Notes: a model not told the origin generated them from the sequence alone. DNA of 64,000 bases from Marinosulfonomonas sp. (GCA_015488685.1 WFNH01000074.1:1-64000), one strand, 5' to 3'; positions 44,415-52,590 are shown, counted from the stretch's first letter. Numbers and translations: made by a program.

Positions 44415-44977
44415 ACTTCCACCCCCAGAATTTCAGCCTTGATGCCCTCGACAGTCGCCGCCGTCATGCCCGCTTTCTTGGCGATCTTTTCAACCATCGA
44501 GGCTGCGCGGTTGCGCTCCTCTTCCTGAATGCGTTCTTTCTCTTTGGCGATCAGCTGCTCGCGGATGCCGGAGCTGGCCATGATGTCCTTCATCATCCGG
44601 CCGATGAAGTGCAGTTCCTTGGGGTCGACCTCGCGGCCATCCTCCATCTGGCTTTTCATGAACTTGAACGCCAGTGTGGTCAGCATCTGGAACAGAACCC
44701 CGTGGCGGCTTGCCTCTTCCTCCAGCCCCTGATCATTGATCCAGTCCGCCGCCCATGCACCGGCTTCTTCCTGATATTTGACGAACTCCCGATATTCCGA
44801 GCCGAACCGCTGTGCGCCGGATTTGGAAATGCGTAGGGAATACCCGGCCTCCTCGAGGCGGGCATTCAGATCATCCGCGATCTGTTCATAGCCGGAAAAC
44901 CCGCCATCCTTCAGGGCCTGCTTGAACCAGTCCTTCATTTCGGCAGGCAACAGATCGGTTTTGCGAGGTGGCGGCAT
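44411..44977 (-). CDS. DUF3486 family protein (Mu gp27), small terminase-like
   Basis: 188 residues from ATG opening PPPRKTDLLPAEMKDWF. The HTH-like N-terminus (LKDGGFSGYEQIADDLNARL) and a long helical centre fit DUF3486, which acts with gp28 as the small terminase subunit. ATGA overlap with the next gene. Confidence 0.82.
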   Translation of the reverse strand: MPPPRKTDLLPAEMKDWFKQALKDGGFSGYEQIADDLNARLEEAGYSLRISKSGAQRFGSEYREFVKYQEEAGAWAADWINDQGLEEEASRHGVLFQMLTTLAFKFMKSQMEDGREVDPKELHFIGRMMKDIMASSGIREQLIAKEKERIQEEERNRAASMVEKIAKKAGMTAATVEGIKAEILGVEV

Positions 44978-44978
44978 A

Positions 44979-45200
44979 TTATCCTCCCTTTCCGGGCAGG
45001 GCCTTGCGGCGGGCGATTTCGTCAGACAGGCATTCAATGGCTTTTTCCAGATCCTCGACGGGCTTGCCCTTGAGATCGCAGCGCCAGATATATTTGACCG
45101 CGCTGCCCAAATTGAAATTCATATGGCGGGTGATTTCGCGGCATTCCACACCGGAGGGGTGCGAGGTGTAATGGGCCGGGCTATGAACGCGGTGATACAT
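44979..45200 (-). CDS. DUF3310 domain protein
   Basis: 73 residues. HYTSHPSGVECREITRHMNFNLGSAVKYIWR is the standard DUF3310 pattern found in many phages, often with nucleotide-metabolism genes. Function unknown. It has one base between its stop and the DUF3486 start. Confidence 0.82.
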   Translation of the reverse strand: MYHRVHSPAHYTSHPSGVECREITRHMNFNLGSAVKYIWRCDLKGKPVEDLEKAIECLSDEIARRKALPGKGG

Positions 45201-45209
45201 CCTGCGCTC

Positions 45210-45509
45210 CTACTGTCCGGGTCGCGGACGCTGCACGCCTTCATGGCGCGCCTTGCCCTCGGCGATTTCAACACCGCGCTGGGTGGCCGTCACCACGATA
45301 AAATCACCCTTGCCGTCATAGCTGACAAAACCTTGCTCGCGCAGCCATTCCAGATCGGTGATCACCTGATCGCGGTTTGATGTGACCCCGAACTCGTTGC
45401 AGACCTCTTCAAGGATTGACACGTTGGATGTGTATTCCGGACTGTCAGCCAGAAACCGCAGAATTGTCAGGCGGCGGTGACGGGACAGGGTTTCGACATA
45501 ATCGCTCAT
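45210..45509 (-). CDS. ArsR-like winged-helix phage protein
   Basis: 99 residues. RHRRLTILRFLADSPEYTSNVSILEEV, then ITDLEWLREQGFVSYD and VTATQRGVEIA, form a small winged helix. It corresponds to the Mu gp26-position proteins annotated as ArsR-like. Probably structural or regulatory for the late region. Its start overlaps the DUF2730 stop. Confidence 0.75.
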   Translation of the reverse strand: MSDYVETLSRHRRLTILRFLADSPEYTSNVSILEEVCNEFGVTSNRDQVITDLEWLREQGFVSYDGKGDFIVVTATQRGVEIAEGKARHEGVQRPRPGQ

Positions 45510-45853
45510 CGGTTCTTATTCCCCTCGATCAGGTGGTCCTCGTGGCGGCTGACAATGGTCTCCAGCCGCTCCATTATTTTGGCGTTGCCCTCCATCACCG
45601 CCTGCATTTCGCTCAACCGCCCGACCATGCGGGTCATTTCGATCTGCAGATTGTGCATATCGTCCTTGTCCGGCATGGCGGTCACTGTTTGCTCAAGGAC
45701 TGTCAGCCGTTTGTCGTGGCGATCCATTCGATCCGATCCAGCCTTGAATTTGTCATCTACGTTATGGTTGCGGGTGCGGAACCACGCAAAGACCATCACA
45801 ATCACCGACAGGATCAGGTTCATTGTAATGGTCGGGTTGAATTCGAAACTCAT
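45506..45853 (-). CDS. DUF2730 family protein with N-terminal membrane helix (Mu gp25-like)
   Basis: 115 residues: one N-terminal hydrophobic helix (MNLILSVIVMVFAWF) then a long charged coiled coil (about 45-105). This is the DUF2730 layout in Mu-like phages, directly after the lysis genes. It may be a spanin-like or membrane-linked protein, which is speculative. Confidence 0.75.
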   Translation of the reverse strand: MSFEFNPTITMNLILSVIVMVFAWFRTRNHNVDDKFKAGSDRMDRHDKRLTVLEQTVTAMPDKDDMHNLQIEMTRMVGRLSEMQAVMEGNAKIMERLETIVSRHEDHLIEGNKNR

Positions 45854-45877
45854 GCAATCATATCCAGTTTTATTGTG

Positions 45878-46474
45878 TCATTTTGCGGCGCGCCATGCCG
45901 CTTCCCAATCTGCCAGCGCGGGGTTGGCCTCGCTGGTCAGCGCGTCCAGTTCGGCAGACGCATCCGTGCCCGTGCTGGCCGTGCCCGGGGTGGCAGGGTG
46001 GTCGGGGCGCATCTCTTCAAGCTCGGATATGGTTTGAAGTACCGCAGGCACACCGGCGGCAACACTTGCCAGCCGCGCCTGCATCTCGTTCGCCTTGGTC
46101 TGGTAGCGCCCCCCGAAATAGAACGTCACAATCGCCAGAACCACATACCAGAACTCGGTCGGGATGATGGCCCAGCTGGTAAACACCTGTGCGGCGGCAA
46201 TCGGGTCAATCGATGTCCAGACCAGAATGCCGAAAACCCCCAGCACCAGCAGCGGTCGCGGCATCCGGTTCACGCCATCCATCATCCGGTCGAACGCGCC
46301 CCGCTGGCGTGTGCCCGAAAATTCTGCCGCCATCTGGTTTAGTGTGGCCGTGTCCAGATCGAACCCGCGCTTTGATTGTGCTTCGGCATTGGGCCGAAAT
46401 ACCTCGACGGTTTCCTTCATCACATTTTTTCCGCTACCGAACAGCACCCTAAAAACATCCGTGATCAGCCCCAT
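45878..46474 (-). CDS. Holin, three-helix type
   Basis: 198 residues. RMPRPLLVLGVFGILVW (about 72-90) and FWYVVLAIVTFYFGGRYQTK (about 108-126) are the membrane helices and motif of the 3TM holin family also used for gene transfer agent release. A polar alanine-rich tail follows. The start overlaps the endolysin stop by 10 bp, the usual lysis pair. Confidence 0.85.
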   Translation of the reverse strand: MGLITDVFRVLFGSGKNVMKETVEVFRPNAEAQSKRGFDLDTATLNQMAAEFSGTRQRGAFDRMMDGVNRMPRPLLVLGVFGILVWTSIDPIAAAQVFTSWAIIPTEFWYVVLAIVTFYFGGRYQTKANEMQARLASVAAGVPAVLQTISELEEMRPDHPATPGTASTGTDASAELDALTSEANPALADWEAAWRAAK

Positions 46475-47076
46475 TTTGAAACCCTCGCTTTGAACTGCGC
46501 GTCGGTCAGGTGGTAACGCGGGGAAATGAATTCCTCGGCCCGCTTGATCCAGCCGCCTTTCCCACCGGCACGGGTGCGGGCATATTTGCGCGAGGCCGGG
46601 CGGCTATCGGCCAGCCGGAAGTAATAATTGCGCCGCTCGATTCCGTAGGCATCGGCCAGATAGCCGGGCGCGTCGGCAAATGCTGCTTTTGCAGCCTTGA
46701 TGGTTTTGGGGCCGATTGCACCGTCGACAGATATGTTGTGACCCATTTTGCGCAACAGACGTTGCAGGATTTTGACGGCATTTCTGCCCGCATTGACATA
46801 CATGTCGAAAACAGTTGCCCGCAGCGGTTCCGGCAGCTGGTAGATGCGGGGCCTGCGATAATAATGTTTGATGAATATCTGTTCGGCGTCTGCCCGTGTC
46901 AGGGCGCGTACATCTGCCACCGTCACCCGCCCGTCACCGGTCTTGTCCAGCCCCAAACGGCGCATGGTGCCGATGGTTACGCCGTATTTGGTTGCCCCGC
47001 CCGGGTCGGATGGATCATTCACGAACCCGCCTTCGCGCGCGACGATTTCCTTGGCGATTTCCGATACGGTTTTCAT
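46465..47076 (-). CDS. Endolysin, GH108 N-acetylmuramidase with peptidoglycan-binding domain
   Basis: 203 residues. EGGFVNDPSDPGGATKYG carries the catalytic Glu15 of GH108. VTVADVRALTRADAEQIFIKHYY and FDMYVNAGRNAVKILQRLL continue the domain, and VDGAIGPKTIKAAKAA is the C-terminal PG_binding_3 motif. No signal peptide is seen, so release depends on the holin. First gene of the late block after the terminator at 47131. Confidence 0.92.
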   Translation of the reverse strand: MKTVSEIAKEIVAREGGFVNDPSDPGGATKYGVTIGTMRRLGLDKTGDGRVTVADVRALTRADAEQIFIKHYYRRPRIYQLPEPLRATVFDMYVNAGRNAVKILQRLLRKMGHNISVDGAIGPKTIKAAKAAFADAPGYLADAYGIERRNYYFRLADSRPASRKYARTRAGGKGGWIKRAEEFISPRYHLTDAQFKARVSKWG

Positions 47077-47130
47077 TGGCTGCTCCAGCTGTGCTTGCTG
47101 AAAACAGAATGCTCTTTAACGAGGCGTTAA

Positions 47131-47156
47131 AAACACCCGCAAGGGTTTGTGGTGGC
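47131..47156 (-). terminator. Terminator between the early/middle region and the lysis genes
   Basis: On the minus strand CACCACAA-ACCC-TTGCGGGTG pairs over 8 bp with one bulge and is followed by TTTTT. It lies right after the HTH gene stop and before the endolysin gene, where phage late transcription should begin. Confidence 0.7.
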
Positions 47157-47157
47157 G

Positions 47158-47532
47158 TTAGAGCGGCAGCATACCCTGCCGCTGGTCCAATGCAGGCCCC
47201 ATGCCGGATTTTTTCAACCAACTGCGCACGGACACGTCGCTGGAGTGCAGTTTGCGGGCAATTTCGGCCGTAGGCAAGCCTTTTGATTTCAGCACTGCGG
47301 CAATCCACGGCTTTGCGGTAGGAATACGTTTAGGCAGGCGTTCGGATACCTTTGCCAGCTCAATAGCCTTTTCCGTGCCGACGAACTGCGCCAGCCGGTT
47401 GCGGCTTTTCGGGGTGGCGGTCAAATACAGCTCTGCCCCGCCGAACTCGAGTAGAAAATCGACTGTTCCGTCGGCCCCCAGAACATCAACATAAAGCGCG
47501 ATGTGGGCGGGTGGTTTGGGGGTGTCAGTCAT
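47158..47532 (-). CDS. HTH protein at the Mor position
   Basis: 124 residues from ATG opening TDTPKPPAHIALY. The N-terminal half includes VDFLLEFGGAELYLTATP. The C-terminal HTH is GLPTAEIARKLHSSDVSVRSWLKK. It is the last gene before the terminator and lysis genes, where Mu encodes the middle/late activator Mor. It is not a clear Mor homologue; a role as late activator is inferred from place and HTH only. Confidence 0.65.
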   Translation of the reverse strand: MTDTPKPPAHIALYVDVLGADGTVDFLLEFGGAELYLTATPKSRNRLAQFVGTEKAIELAKVSERLPKRIPTAKPWIAAVLKSKGLPTAEIARKLHSSDVSVRSWLKKSGMGPALDQRQGMLPL

Positions 47533-48142
47533 GTCCAGCCCCCTTTGCAAACTTATCGACCTCGTTGCCCCAGACATCGTTTCCGGCCCAAGGCTCGCGG
47601 GCAAACAATTCCACCTTGTAGGCGCGCGGCAACAACCGGTCGATCATTTGGCGCATCTGGACGGGCTTGCGTGAATGTCCCTCGCGGATGGCCTCGATCT
47701 TGTCGGACATGCGCAGTGGGATGCGCGGTGCATCAATCACGTTGCGTTCGGATTTCGATTTCACTTGCGGGCTGTTCAGCTTGCCAACCAGATACGGCTC
47801 GCTGGCCGAGCGCTGGATGTATCCGGTCCCGAATGACAGCTTCCAGTTCTTGGTGCGCTTGATCCATGCCCCACCAGTGACATAGGTAAATCCCCAAGCC
47901 TGCATGACCTGTAGCGCCTGATCCAGATGTGGCCATGTCGACCACATGAACAACAGGCAGTCCGGTCCGGCCAGATCGGCAACAGGCAGGGCCTTGATCT
48001 GCTCCAGTGGCATCGTGTCGTAATGGGCCTCTGGTGATTTCTCGTATCCTTTATCCGAGCGCATGGCATAGGCCCACGGCGGATCGGCAAGGATCGCGCC
48101 GTATTTCATCGGAGTGAGTGTATCGAAGGGCCAGTCAGTCAC
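47525..48142 (-). CDS. MT-A70 family adenine methyltransferase
   Basis: 205 residues from GTG at 48142, with GGAGGG 8 bp upstream; ATG at 48160 is the alternative. DPPWAY (about 20-25) is the catalytic motif of the MT-A70 class. MPLEQIKALPV, CLLFMWST and EGHSRKPVQMRQMIDRLLP are the usual surrounding elements. It would methylate adenine N6 in phage DNA. A second, unrelated adenine methylase lies at the right end. Confidence 0.88.
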   Translation of the reverse strand: MTDWPFDTLTPMKYGAILADPPWAYAMRSDKGYEKSPEAHYDTMPLEQIKALPVADLAGPDCLLFMWSTWPHLDQALQVMQAWGFTYVTGGAWIKRTKNWKLSFGTGYIQRSASEPYLVGKLNSPQVKSKSERNVIDAPRIPLRMSDKIEAIREGHSRKPVQMRQMIDRLLPRAYKVELFAREPWAGNDVWGNEVDKFAKGAGHD

Positions 48143-48380
48143 GTCTAACCCTCCGTCCACGCCGGATATCCGGACGGCTGACGGTGGTGATTGTCACAAC
48201 CGATCTGTTTTCCATCCGGTATTGGTAGCCGTCCATCTTCACCGAACTGGCCTGACCCGAAGTCCGCGCTGCAATCTCGTGCCCGATCTGGCGGCGCAGG
48301 GTCTCGATGTCATAACCCAGCACCCGTTCCAGATAGCGGATCAGCGCATGGTCGGTGACATGGATGGCGGGCTTTTTCAT
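48135..48380 (-). CDS. Hypothetical phage protein downstream of gemA
   Basis: 81 residues from ATG at 48380, which overlaps the gemA stop. KPAIHVTDHALIRYLERVLGYDIE is reminiscent of small phage proteins with a DHAxxRYxER motif; the rest is basic (RRGRRVRRD at the end). Function unknown. The 3' end overlaps the methylase gene. Confidence 0.7.
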   Translation of the reverse strand: MKKPAIHVTDHALIRYLERVLGYDIETLRRQIGHEIAARTSGQASSVKMDGYQYRMENRSVVTITTVSRPDIRRGRRVRRD

Positions 48381-48823
48381 TTGCGCAGCTCGATTCCGGC
48401 ACGGGTGCACCATGCTTTCAATGCGCGGACCACAGCATTGATCTTGTCTGCATCTCGCAGGGTGTCGATGTCGATCGGAACCGACCCCCATTTGGCCGCA
48501 AACTGCGTGCGCACGAATGTGTTCAGTCCGGCTCGGGTCGGCTGGTCGAGTTCTCCGGCAGACCCCAGTTTGCCCCACAGCACATGCACCAGCCGCAGAT
48601 CCGCGCGGCGGGCGGCGGGATAGCGTTTCCTGCCTGCCCGTTTGTCCGGCGCAAACCCGCGCGCTTTAAGGGCGTCAACGACCTGTTTCAGATCCTCCTC
48701 GTCCATCTCGGTCATCGAGGCCTTGCCACAGGCCACCAACTGCAACGCACGGCGGGTGTCACTGTCGATGCCCAATTCGCGGCAGCCGACATGGATCAGT
48801 TTTTGCAGGCGGCGGGTGGTCAT
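48377..48823 (-). CDS. gemA: Regulatory protein GemA (Mu gp16, DUF1018)
   Basis: 148 residues. LQKLIHVGCRELGIDSDTRRALQ and LKQVVDALKARGF are the conserved core of DUF1018, and RLVHVLWGKLGSAGEL continues it. In Mu GemA alters host gene expression and DNA topology. The position between early regulators and methylase matches Mu-like genomes. Confidence 0.87.
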   Translation of the reverse strand: MTTRRLQKLIHVGCRELGIDSDTRRALQLVACGKASMTEMDEEDLKQVVDALKARGFAPDKRAGRKRYPAARRADLRLVHVLWGKLGSAGELDQPTRAGLNTFVRTQFAAKWGSVPIDIDTLRDADKINAVVRALKAWCTRAGIELRK

Positions 48824-48853
48824 GCTGGCACCCGATGAACGATGATGAGGTGA

Positions 48854-49441
48854 TTATGTTTTGATAATCTCCAGTTTTTTACCAAGCAACCAGCTGAAAA
48901 ACTGTATAAGGGTAGGAAATTCCTCACCAGAGTAAATCTGGTCAACACCAGTTGGGTGCGTAGTTTCTGGATTAATCTGGTTCCAACATTTTGGGAGTTC
49001 CTTTTCAGGAATGCCACCAACCCGCCTAGCGCCGTTAATAGAATAGCTACCACGGATTTTACAATAACAGCCCCAATCTTTTGGTGGGTAATGAATCTGC
49101 CAAAATGCATGATGCGGTGGCAATATAAGACCGTTAAATTGGTGATGATTTGGGACGGGACAATCGCGATCGGCTCCAAATACCCAAAATTTGCAACCAT
49201 CATTGATTTGTTTTCTGCGCAGCTCCCACAAACTGCGCCGCTCAAGATGACCACGCAGCATTCTAATACGCGACCTGAAAGCACTTTTGTCTTCAGGGCG
49301 AAGTATTTTTTGCCAAGAATACTCTGCGCAGAATGCCAAAACCTCCCGTTCAAAGTCAGTGAAGCCACTATTGAGGTTGCGGGTAATGATCCTTTCGAAC
49401 TCATCCCACTCTTTGGATTTGATTTGCAGGCGCTCATACAT
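48854..49441 (-). CDS. Stand-alone MuF-related protein in the early region
   Basis: 195 residues. Residues about 95-175 (PPHHAFWQIHYPPKDWGCYC, then INGARRVGGIPEKELPKCWNQINPET) match the MuF domain of the true minor head protein (FWQTHYPPNGWGCGC, AGARRVGGDPDKPLPDNWNNIDP). The N-terminal 90 residues are charged and differ from MuF. The gene is distinctly A+T-rich against phage neighbours, with about 30-bp and 65-bp flanking gaps, so it looks like a later insertion. Function unknown. Confidence 0.75.
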   Translation of the reverse strand: MYERLQIKSKEWDEFERIITRNLNSGFTDFEREVLAFCAEYSWQKILRPEDKSAFRSRIRMLRGHLERRSLWELRRKQINDGCKFWVFGADRDCPVPNHHQFNGLILPPHHAFWQIHYPPKDWGCYCKIRGSYSINGARRVGGIPEKELPKCWNQINPETTHPTGVDQIYSGEEFPTLIQFFSWLLGKKLEIIKT

Positions 49442-49508
49442 TTTTGATTCGTCCCAATTGGTTCGAATGTATTTTGATTAAGCGTTTTATTAAATTGCAA
49501 GGATTGCA

Positions 49509-49754
49509 TCACACGAACCCCGCAGCTTCCATTCCGGCACGGAAATTCCGGATCATGTCCAGCGCCTCGAGACTGCTTTCAGCCTCGGTCACTCCGGGGA
49601 CATGCATCCGTCCGGCATCGTATTCGGCAGCCTCATAAAGCCGATTCATAAACGCACTGTCACCGCGCCCGACCAAGGGCTGGCTCATTGCGCTCTGTGG
49701 TCCATCATATACTTTGATCTCGCCATCACCGGTGGCATATGCAAAATATTCCAT
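49509..49754 (-). CDS. Hypothetical phage early protein
   Basis: 81 residues from ATG at 49754 (MEYFAYATGDGEIKVYDGP); a GTG two codons earlier is possible. An acidic, small protein with LVGRGDSAFMNRLYEAAEYD. No family recognised. It directly follows DUF3164. Confidence 0.6.
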   Translation of the reverse strand: MEYFAYATGDGEIKVYDGPQSAMSQPLVGRGDSAFMNRLYEAAEYDAGRMHVPGVTEAESSLEALDMIRNFRAGMEAAGFV

Positions 49755-49756
49755 GA

Positions 49757-50368
49757 TCACACCCCCGCCAGATCAAGCGGGATTGCTGTGCGCACGCCCG
49801 TTTCAGGATCACGTTGATAAAACCGGATATAGGTCTTGGAGCTGTCGGTGCGCACCGCATCCGAAATCGCCTCCATCGCGCGCTGCCATTCGCCATCCTT
49901 GATGTCCAGACGCCGCAGGCCCAGCACACGTCCGGTGTCGATCCGGCCCTCCTTGTTGACCTGAAACGCATGGTTGACCAGTGCATGGATGTTGTCGTTC
50001 AGACCCTCGCTCCAGCGCTCGACACAGCGGTCGATCAATTCCTTGGCGGCATGCAATTCTGGCCCGAATGTCAGCCGGTCAGACACGGCGACCTGCATTT
50101 CAAACGCACCGTCATAGGATTTCAGGGTCATATTGCCCTTTTTCCCACCGATGGTCGCGCCGTAATTCTGCGCCACCATATCGCGCAAGGCCTGTGCTTC
50201 GGACAGGGCGGTTTCCTTGAACGTCGCAAGGGTTTCATTCAATTTAAGCGCTGACATGGCAAGGCGGCGCACCAGTTCGTCTTCCAGCTTGTGTTCCGGC
50301 TTGACCTTTTCTTGCGGCACAAGGTTGCCTTGGGCATCCTGCATATATCCTTCGGGGGTGTCTTTCAT
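49757..50368 (-). CDS. DUF3164 family protein
   Basis: 203 residues. GYMQDAQGNLVPQEKVKPEHKLEDELV and FKETALSEAQALRDMVAQNYG are DUF3164 signatures, common in early regions of Mu-like phages. ELIDRCVERWSEG and IDTGRVLGLRRLDI follow. The role is not established. RBS GGAGATT precedes ATG. Confidence 0.85.
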   Translation of the reverse strand: MKDTPEGYMQDAQGNLVPQEKVKPEHKLEDELVRRLAMSALKLNETLATFKETALSEAQALRDMVAQNYGATIGGKKGNMTLKSYDGAFEMQVAVSDRLTFGPELHAAKELIDRCVERWSEGLNDNIHALVNHAFQVNKEGRIDTGRVLGLRRLDIKDGEWQRAMEAISDAVRTDSSKTYIRFYQRDPETGVRTAIPLDLAGV

Positions 50369-50371
50369 TTT

Positions 50372-50578
50372 TCAATCTCCTTTGTTCGGTTGATTGGCGG
50401 CGGATACGGGTGGTTCGGTGGGGTTCAGCCCCAGACAAACCAGCAGCGTTGCCATTGCCTCGATCTCGGCCATTGTCACCAGCGTGACACCGCGTTTACC
50501 AAAGTAATCGACCTTGCCGACACCATTGGCAGCCAGTGCCAGCATTTCGGTCTCTGTCATTGGGGCAGGATCAGTCAT
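50372..50578 (-). CDS. Small phage early protein
   Basis: 68 residues from ATG at 50578, overlapping the preceding stop. TETEMLALAANGVGKVDYFGKRGVTL and IEAMATLLVCLGLNP; acidic. No family recognised. Part of the coupled early operon. Confidence 0.6.
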   Translation of the reverse strand: MTDPAPMTETEMLALAANGVGKVDYFGKRGVTLVTMAEIEAMATLLVCLGLNPTEPPVSAANQPNKGD

Positions 50579-50900
50579 CACATCCTCCGTCATCCAGAAT
50601 GGCGTCGACCAGATCATCGCGAGCGACCTCGGCCAGCAAACGCTTTGCCAGAACGCGCAGCGGGATGCCCCTGCGATCAGCGTGCGGGCGCAGGGCGGCG
50701 GCAGTCTCATGGTTGATATGCGCGTAACCGGCTGTTTGGTTGGGTCTGCCATTGGTGAATTTCGGGATGCGCATTCCGGCGCGGCGGGCGGCACTGATAT
50801 ACTGGTAAACCGTGTCCGGTGCGCAATTCAGGCGCACCGCAATATCGCAGGGCTGGACGCGCTGGTGTGCCAGATCTATGACGCGTTGCTTGGTGCTCAT
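50571..50900 (-). CDS. HTH-type phage regulator
   Basis: 109 residues from ATG at 50900. An HTH near the N-terminus (PCDIAVRLNCAPDTVYQYISAARRAG) precedes a ribbon-like basic middle and an acidic end (DDLVDAILDD). Overlaps its neighbours by 1-8 bp. Probably a small DNA-binding early protein. Confidence 0.65.
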   Translation of the reverse strand: MSTKQRVIDLAHQRVQPCDIAVRLNCAPDTVYQYISAARRAGMRIPKFTNGRPNQTAGYAHINHETAAALRPHADRRGIPLRVLAKRLLAEVARDDLVDAILDDGGCDD

Positions 50901-51268
50901 CACACGCCCCCTTTCTGGTTGCGCGGGCAGCGCGCACAGGCGCGGTACATCCGCACCCGCATCGCATTGACATTGACGAACCGGCGGGCCTTCATGCGCC
51001 AGTCCTGACAATCGTTGGCCGGTATCCGCCCCAATGCAGGGCACTCGATAACGGCCGACATGAACACCCCTTGAACCAGTTCTTCAACGGCACTTAAATC
51101 GCCGGGGTATTTGCGCCGCAGAACCTGACTGATCATTGCGGCAGAACGGTTCATGGCCTTGGCCACCCTGTTTTGTGAGGTTGCTGCGCATTCCAGTGCG
51201 AGGCGTTCCACCCAATCCGGCAGATCGTCCCCCCATGCCTTATGGGCTGTTTCGACAGGGCCGCTCAT
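50900..51268 (-). CDS. HTH protein with C-terminal four-cysteine region
   Basis: 122 residues. An HTH at about 28-55 (TSQNRVAKAMNRSAAMISQVLRRKY), then cysteines in IECPAL, NDCQDW and ACARCPRN that could bind a metal. Such proteins recur in Mu-like early regions. The target is unknown. Confidence 0.7.
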   Translation of the reverse strand: MSGPVETAHKAWGDDLPDWVERLALECAATSQNRVAKAMNRSAAMISQVLRRKYPGDLSAVEELVQGVFMSAVIECPALGRIPANDCQDWRMKARRFVNVNAMRVRMYRACARCPRNQKGGV

Positions 51269-51837
51269 AGCCGGCCACCGGCGATATGGGTGAATTCGTC
51301 ACGATTGGAATCGTATACAGCACGGATGCGCTTCTCGACGGGTGGTTTGGGACCGGTGTTGTTGATCAGCCGGTACAGCGGGTCGCGCCGCCCGGGAATG
51401 GCCTTTTCCACCACCCGCAAGTAACCGGCGCGCAGCAACATGCGGCAATATTCCTTCGCGGCCTGATCGGTTACATCCACTTCGTCTGTGGTGGAGTGGA
51501 TGGCCAGGTCGACAGGTGAAAACTGTTTCATCATCCGCATTGTCCGCCATAGGTTGCCCTGAATGGTCTGGTTCGGAACCGCACTCATATCCGTGCGAAA
51601 GCTGGGTGGCAGTGGCGCATGTTTGCCGGTCACCCTGTAAAACCGCTTCTTGTGTTCCGATCTGACAATCCGGATCAGTTTTTCTTTTTCCCACTGGTAA
51701 ATCCAGTTCTGCGCGGTCGAGGCGGCACAACCGGTTGCACGGGCAATGTCCTCGGCCCTGAACTCTGTCTGGCTCTGGATATAATCCCATGCGGCCTCCC
51801 GAAGGCCGGTTTTGTTCTGGTCTGGAATAATGGTCAT
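51265..51837 (-). CDS. Winged-helix phage protein downstream of MuB
   Basis: 190 residues with an N-terminal winged helix (FRAEDIARATGCAASTAQNWIYQWEKEKLIRIV) and a second HTH-like region (DVTDQAAKEYCRMLLRAGYLRVVEK). It has ATGA overlaps with MuB and the next gene. Likely early regulation or replication; function not known. Confidence 0.7.
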   Translation of the reverse strand: MTIIPDQNKTGLREAAWDYIQSQTEFRAEDIARATGCAASTAQNWIYQWEKEKLIRIVRSEHKKRFYRVTGKHAPLPPSFRTDMSAVPNQTIQGNLWRTMRMMKQFSPVDLAIHSTTDEVDVTDQAAKEYCRMLLRAGYLRVVEKAIPGRRDPLYRLINNTGPKPPVEKRIRAVYDSNRDEFTHIAGGRL

Positions 51838-52577
51838 GCCAGTTTCCTCCGTGGTGCCGGAGCCTCGCCGGTAAAGAAGGTGGCGCTGCCCCAGTCTGCC
51901 TGACTGACAGCCTTCAGACCGCGCGTTTGTGCAAATTCATGGACGCGGCCCAGATTGATGCACATGCGGCGGATCGATTTGTTGCTGACTTTCAGCAGGT
52001 GGGATTTCAGCCCCTCCGACAAATTGATGCCGGGGCAATAAAGCGGGGCCAGATGTTCCAGATCGTCCGCATTTCCGGGCAGAGCGCCAACCCAGTCCAG
52101 CATCCGGCCGTGAACCCGTTCCCATGCCTGCAGTTTTTGCGGTAACAGTTCCTCTCCGATCAAAATGACTGTCGCGCCAGAACCCTCGTAGATATCGCGC
52201 ACAATCTCGACCATGTTGCGGGTGACCAGATGGTCGGCCTCGTCGATCAGCAGCGGGCGTCCTGTGCGCGCCAGCTCCTCTGAAACCTGATCCACCATAT
52301 CGGCAATTGTGCGGGCCGGTTTTACGCCTTGGTCGATCAGGATCGCTTCGCACAGCTTCTTTGCCGTCCATGCCGATTTCACCTGCACCTGATAGGCGTC
52401 AAACTTGTTGGCTGCATAGATGGCGGCGGTGGTTTTGCCATAGCCGCTCGGGCCATAGAATACCGCCATCCCCGGCAGGCCGACCATCCGCGTCTCGACA
52501 CGGTTGATCAGCGCCACCAGCGCCGCCACATTGCGCAGCGGGGCCACACTGTTGAATAATCTGGTATCGTCTGTCAT
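51834..52577 (-). CDS. Transposition target-selection ATPase, MuB-like
   Basis: 247 residues from ATG at 52577; the long ORF-track start extends into MuA. AAA+ motifs: Walker A GPSGYGKTT (about 38-46), Walker B PLLIDEADHL (about 108-117) and sensor VILIGEE. MuB-type proteins bind DNA, choose target sites and give target immunity. The 13-bp gap to MuA matches Mu A-B order. Confidence 0.9.
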   Translation of the reverse strand: MTDDTRLFNSVAPLRNVAALVALINRVETRMVGLPGMAVFYGPSGYGKTTAAIYAANKFDAYQVQVKSAWTAKKLCEAILIDQGVKPARTIADMVDQVSEELARTGRPLLIDEADHLVTRNMVEIVRDIYEGSGATVILIGEELLPQKLQAWERVHGRMLDWVGALPGNADDLEHLAPLYCPGINLSEGLKSHLLKVSNKSIRRMCINLGRVHEFAQTRGLKAVSQADWGSATFFTGEAPAPRRKLA

Positions 52578-52590
52578 TATTACCTCCGTA

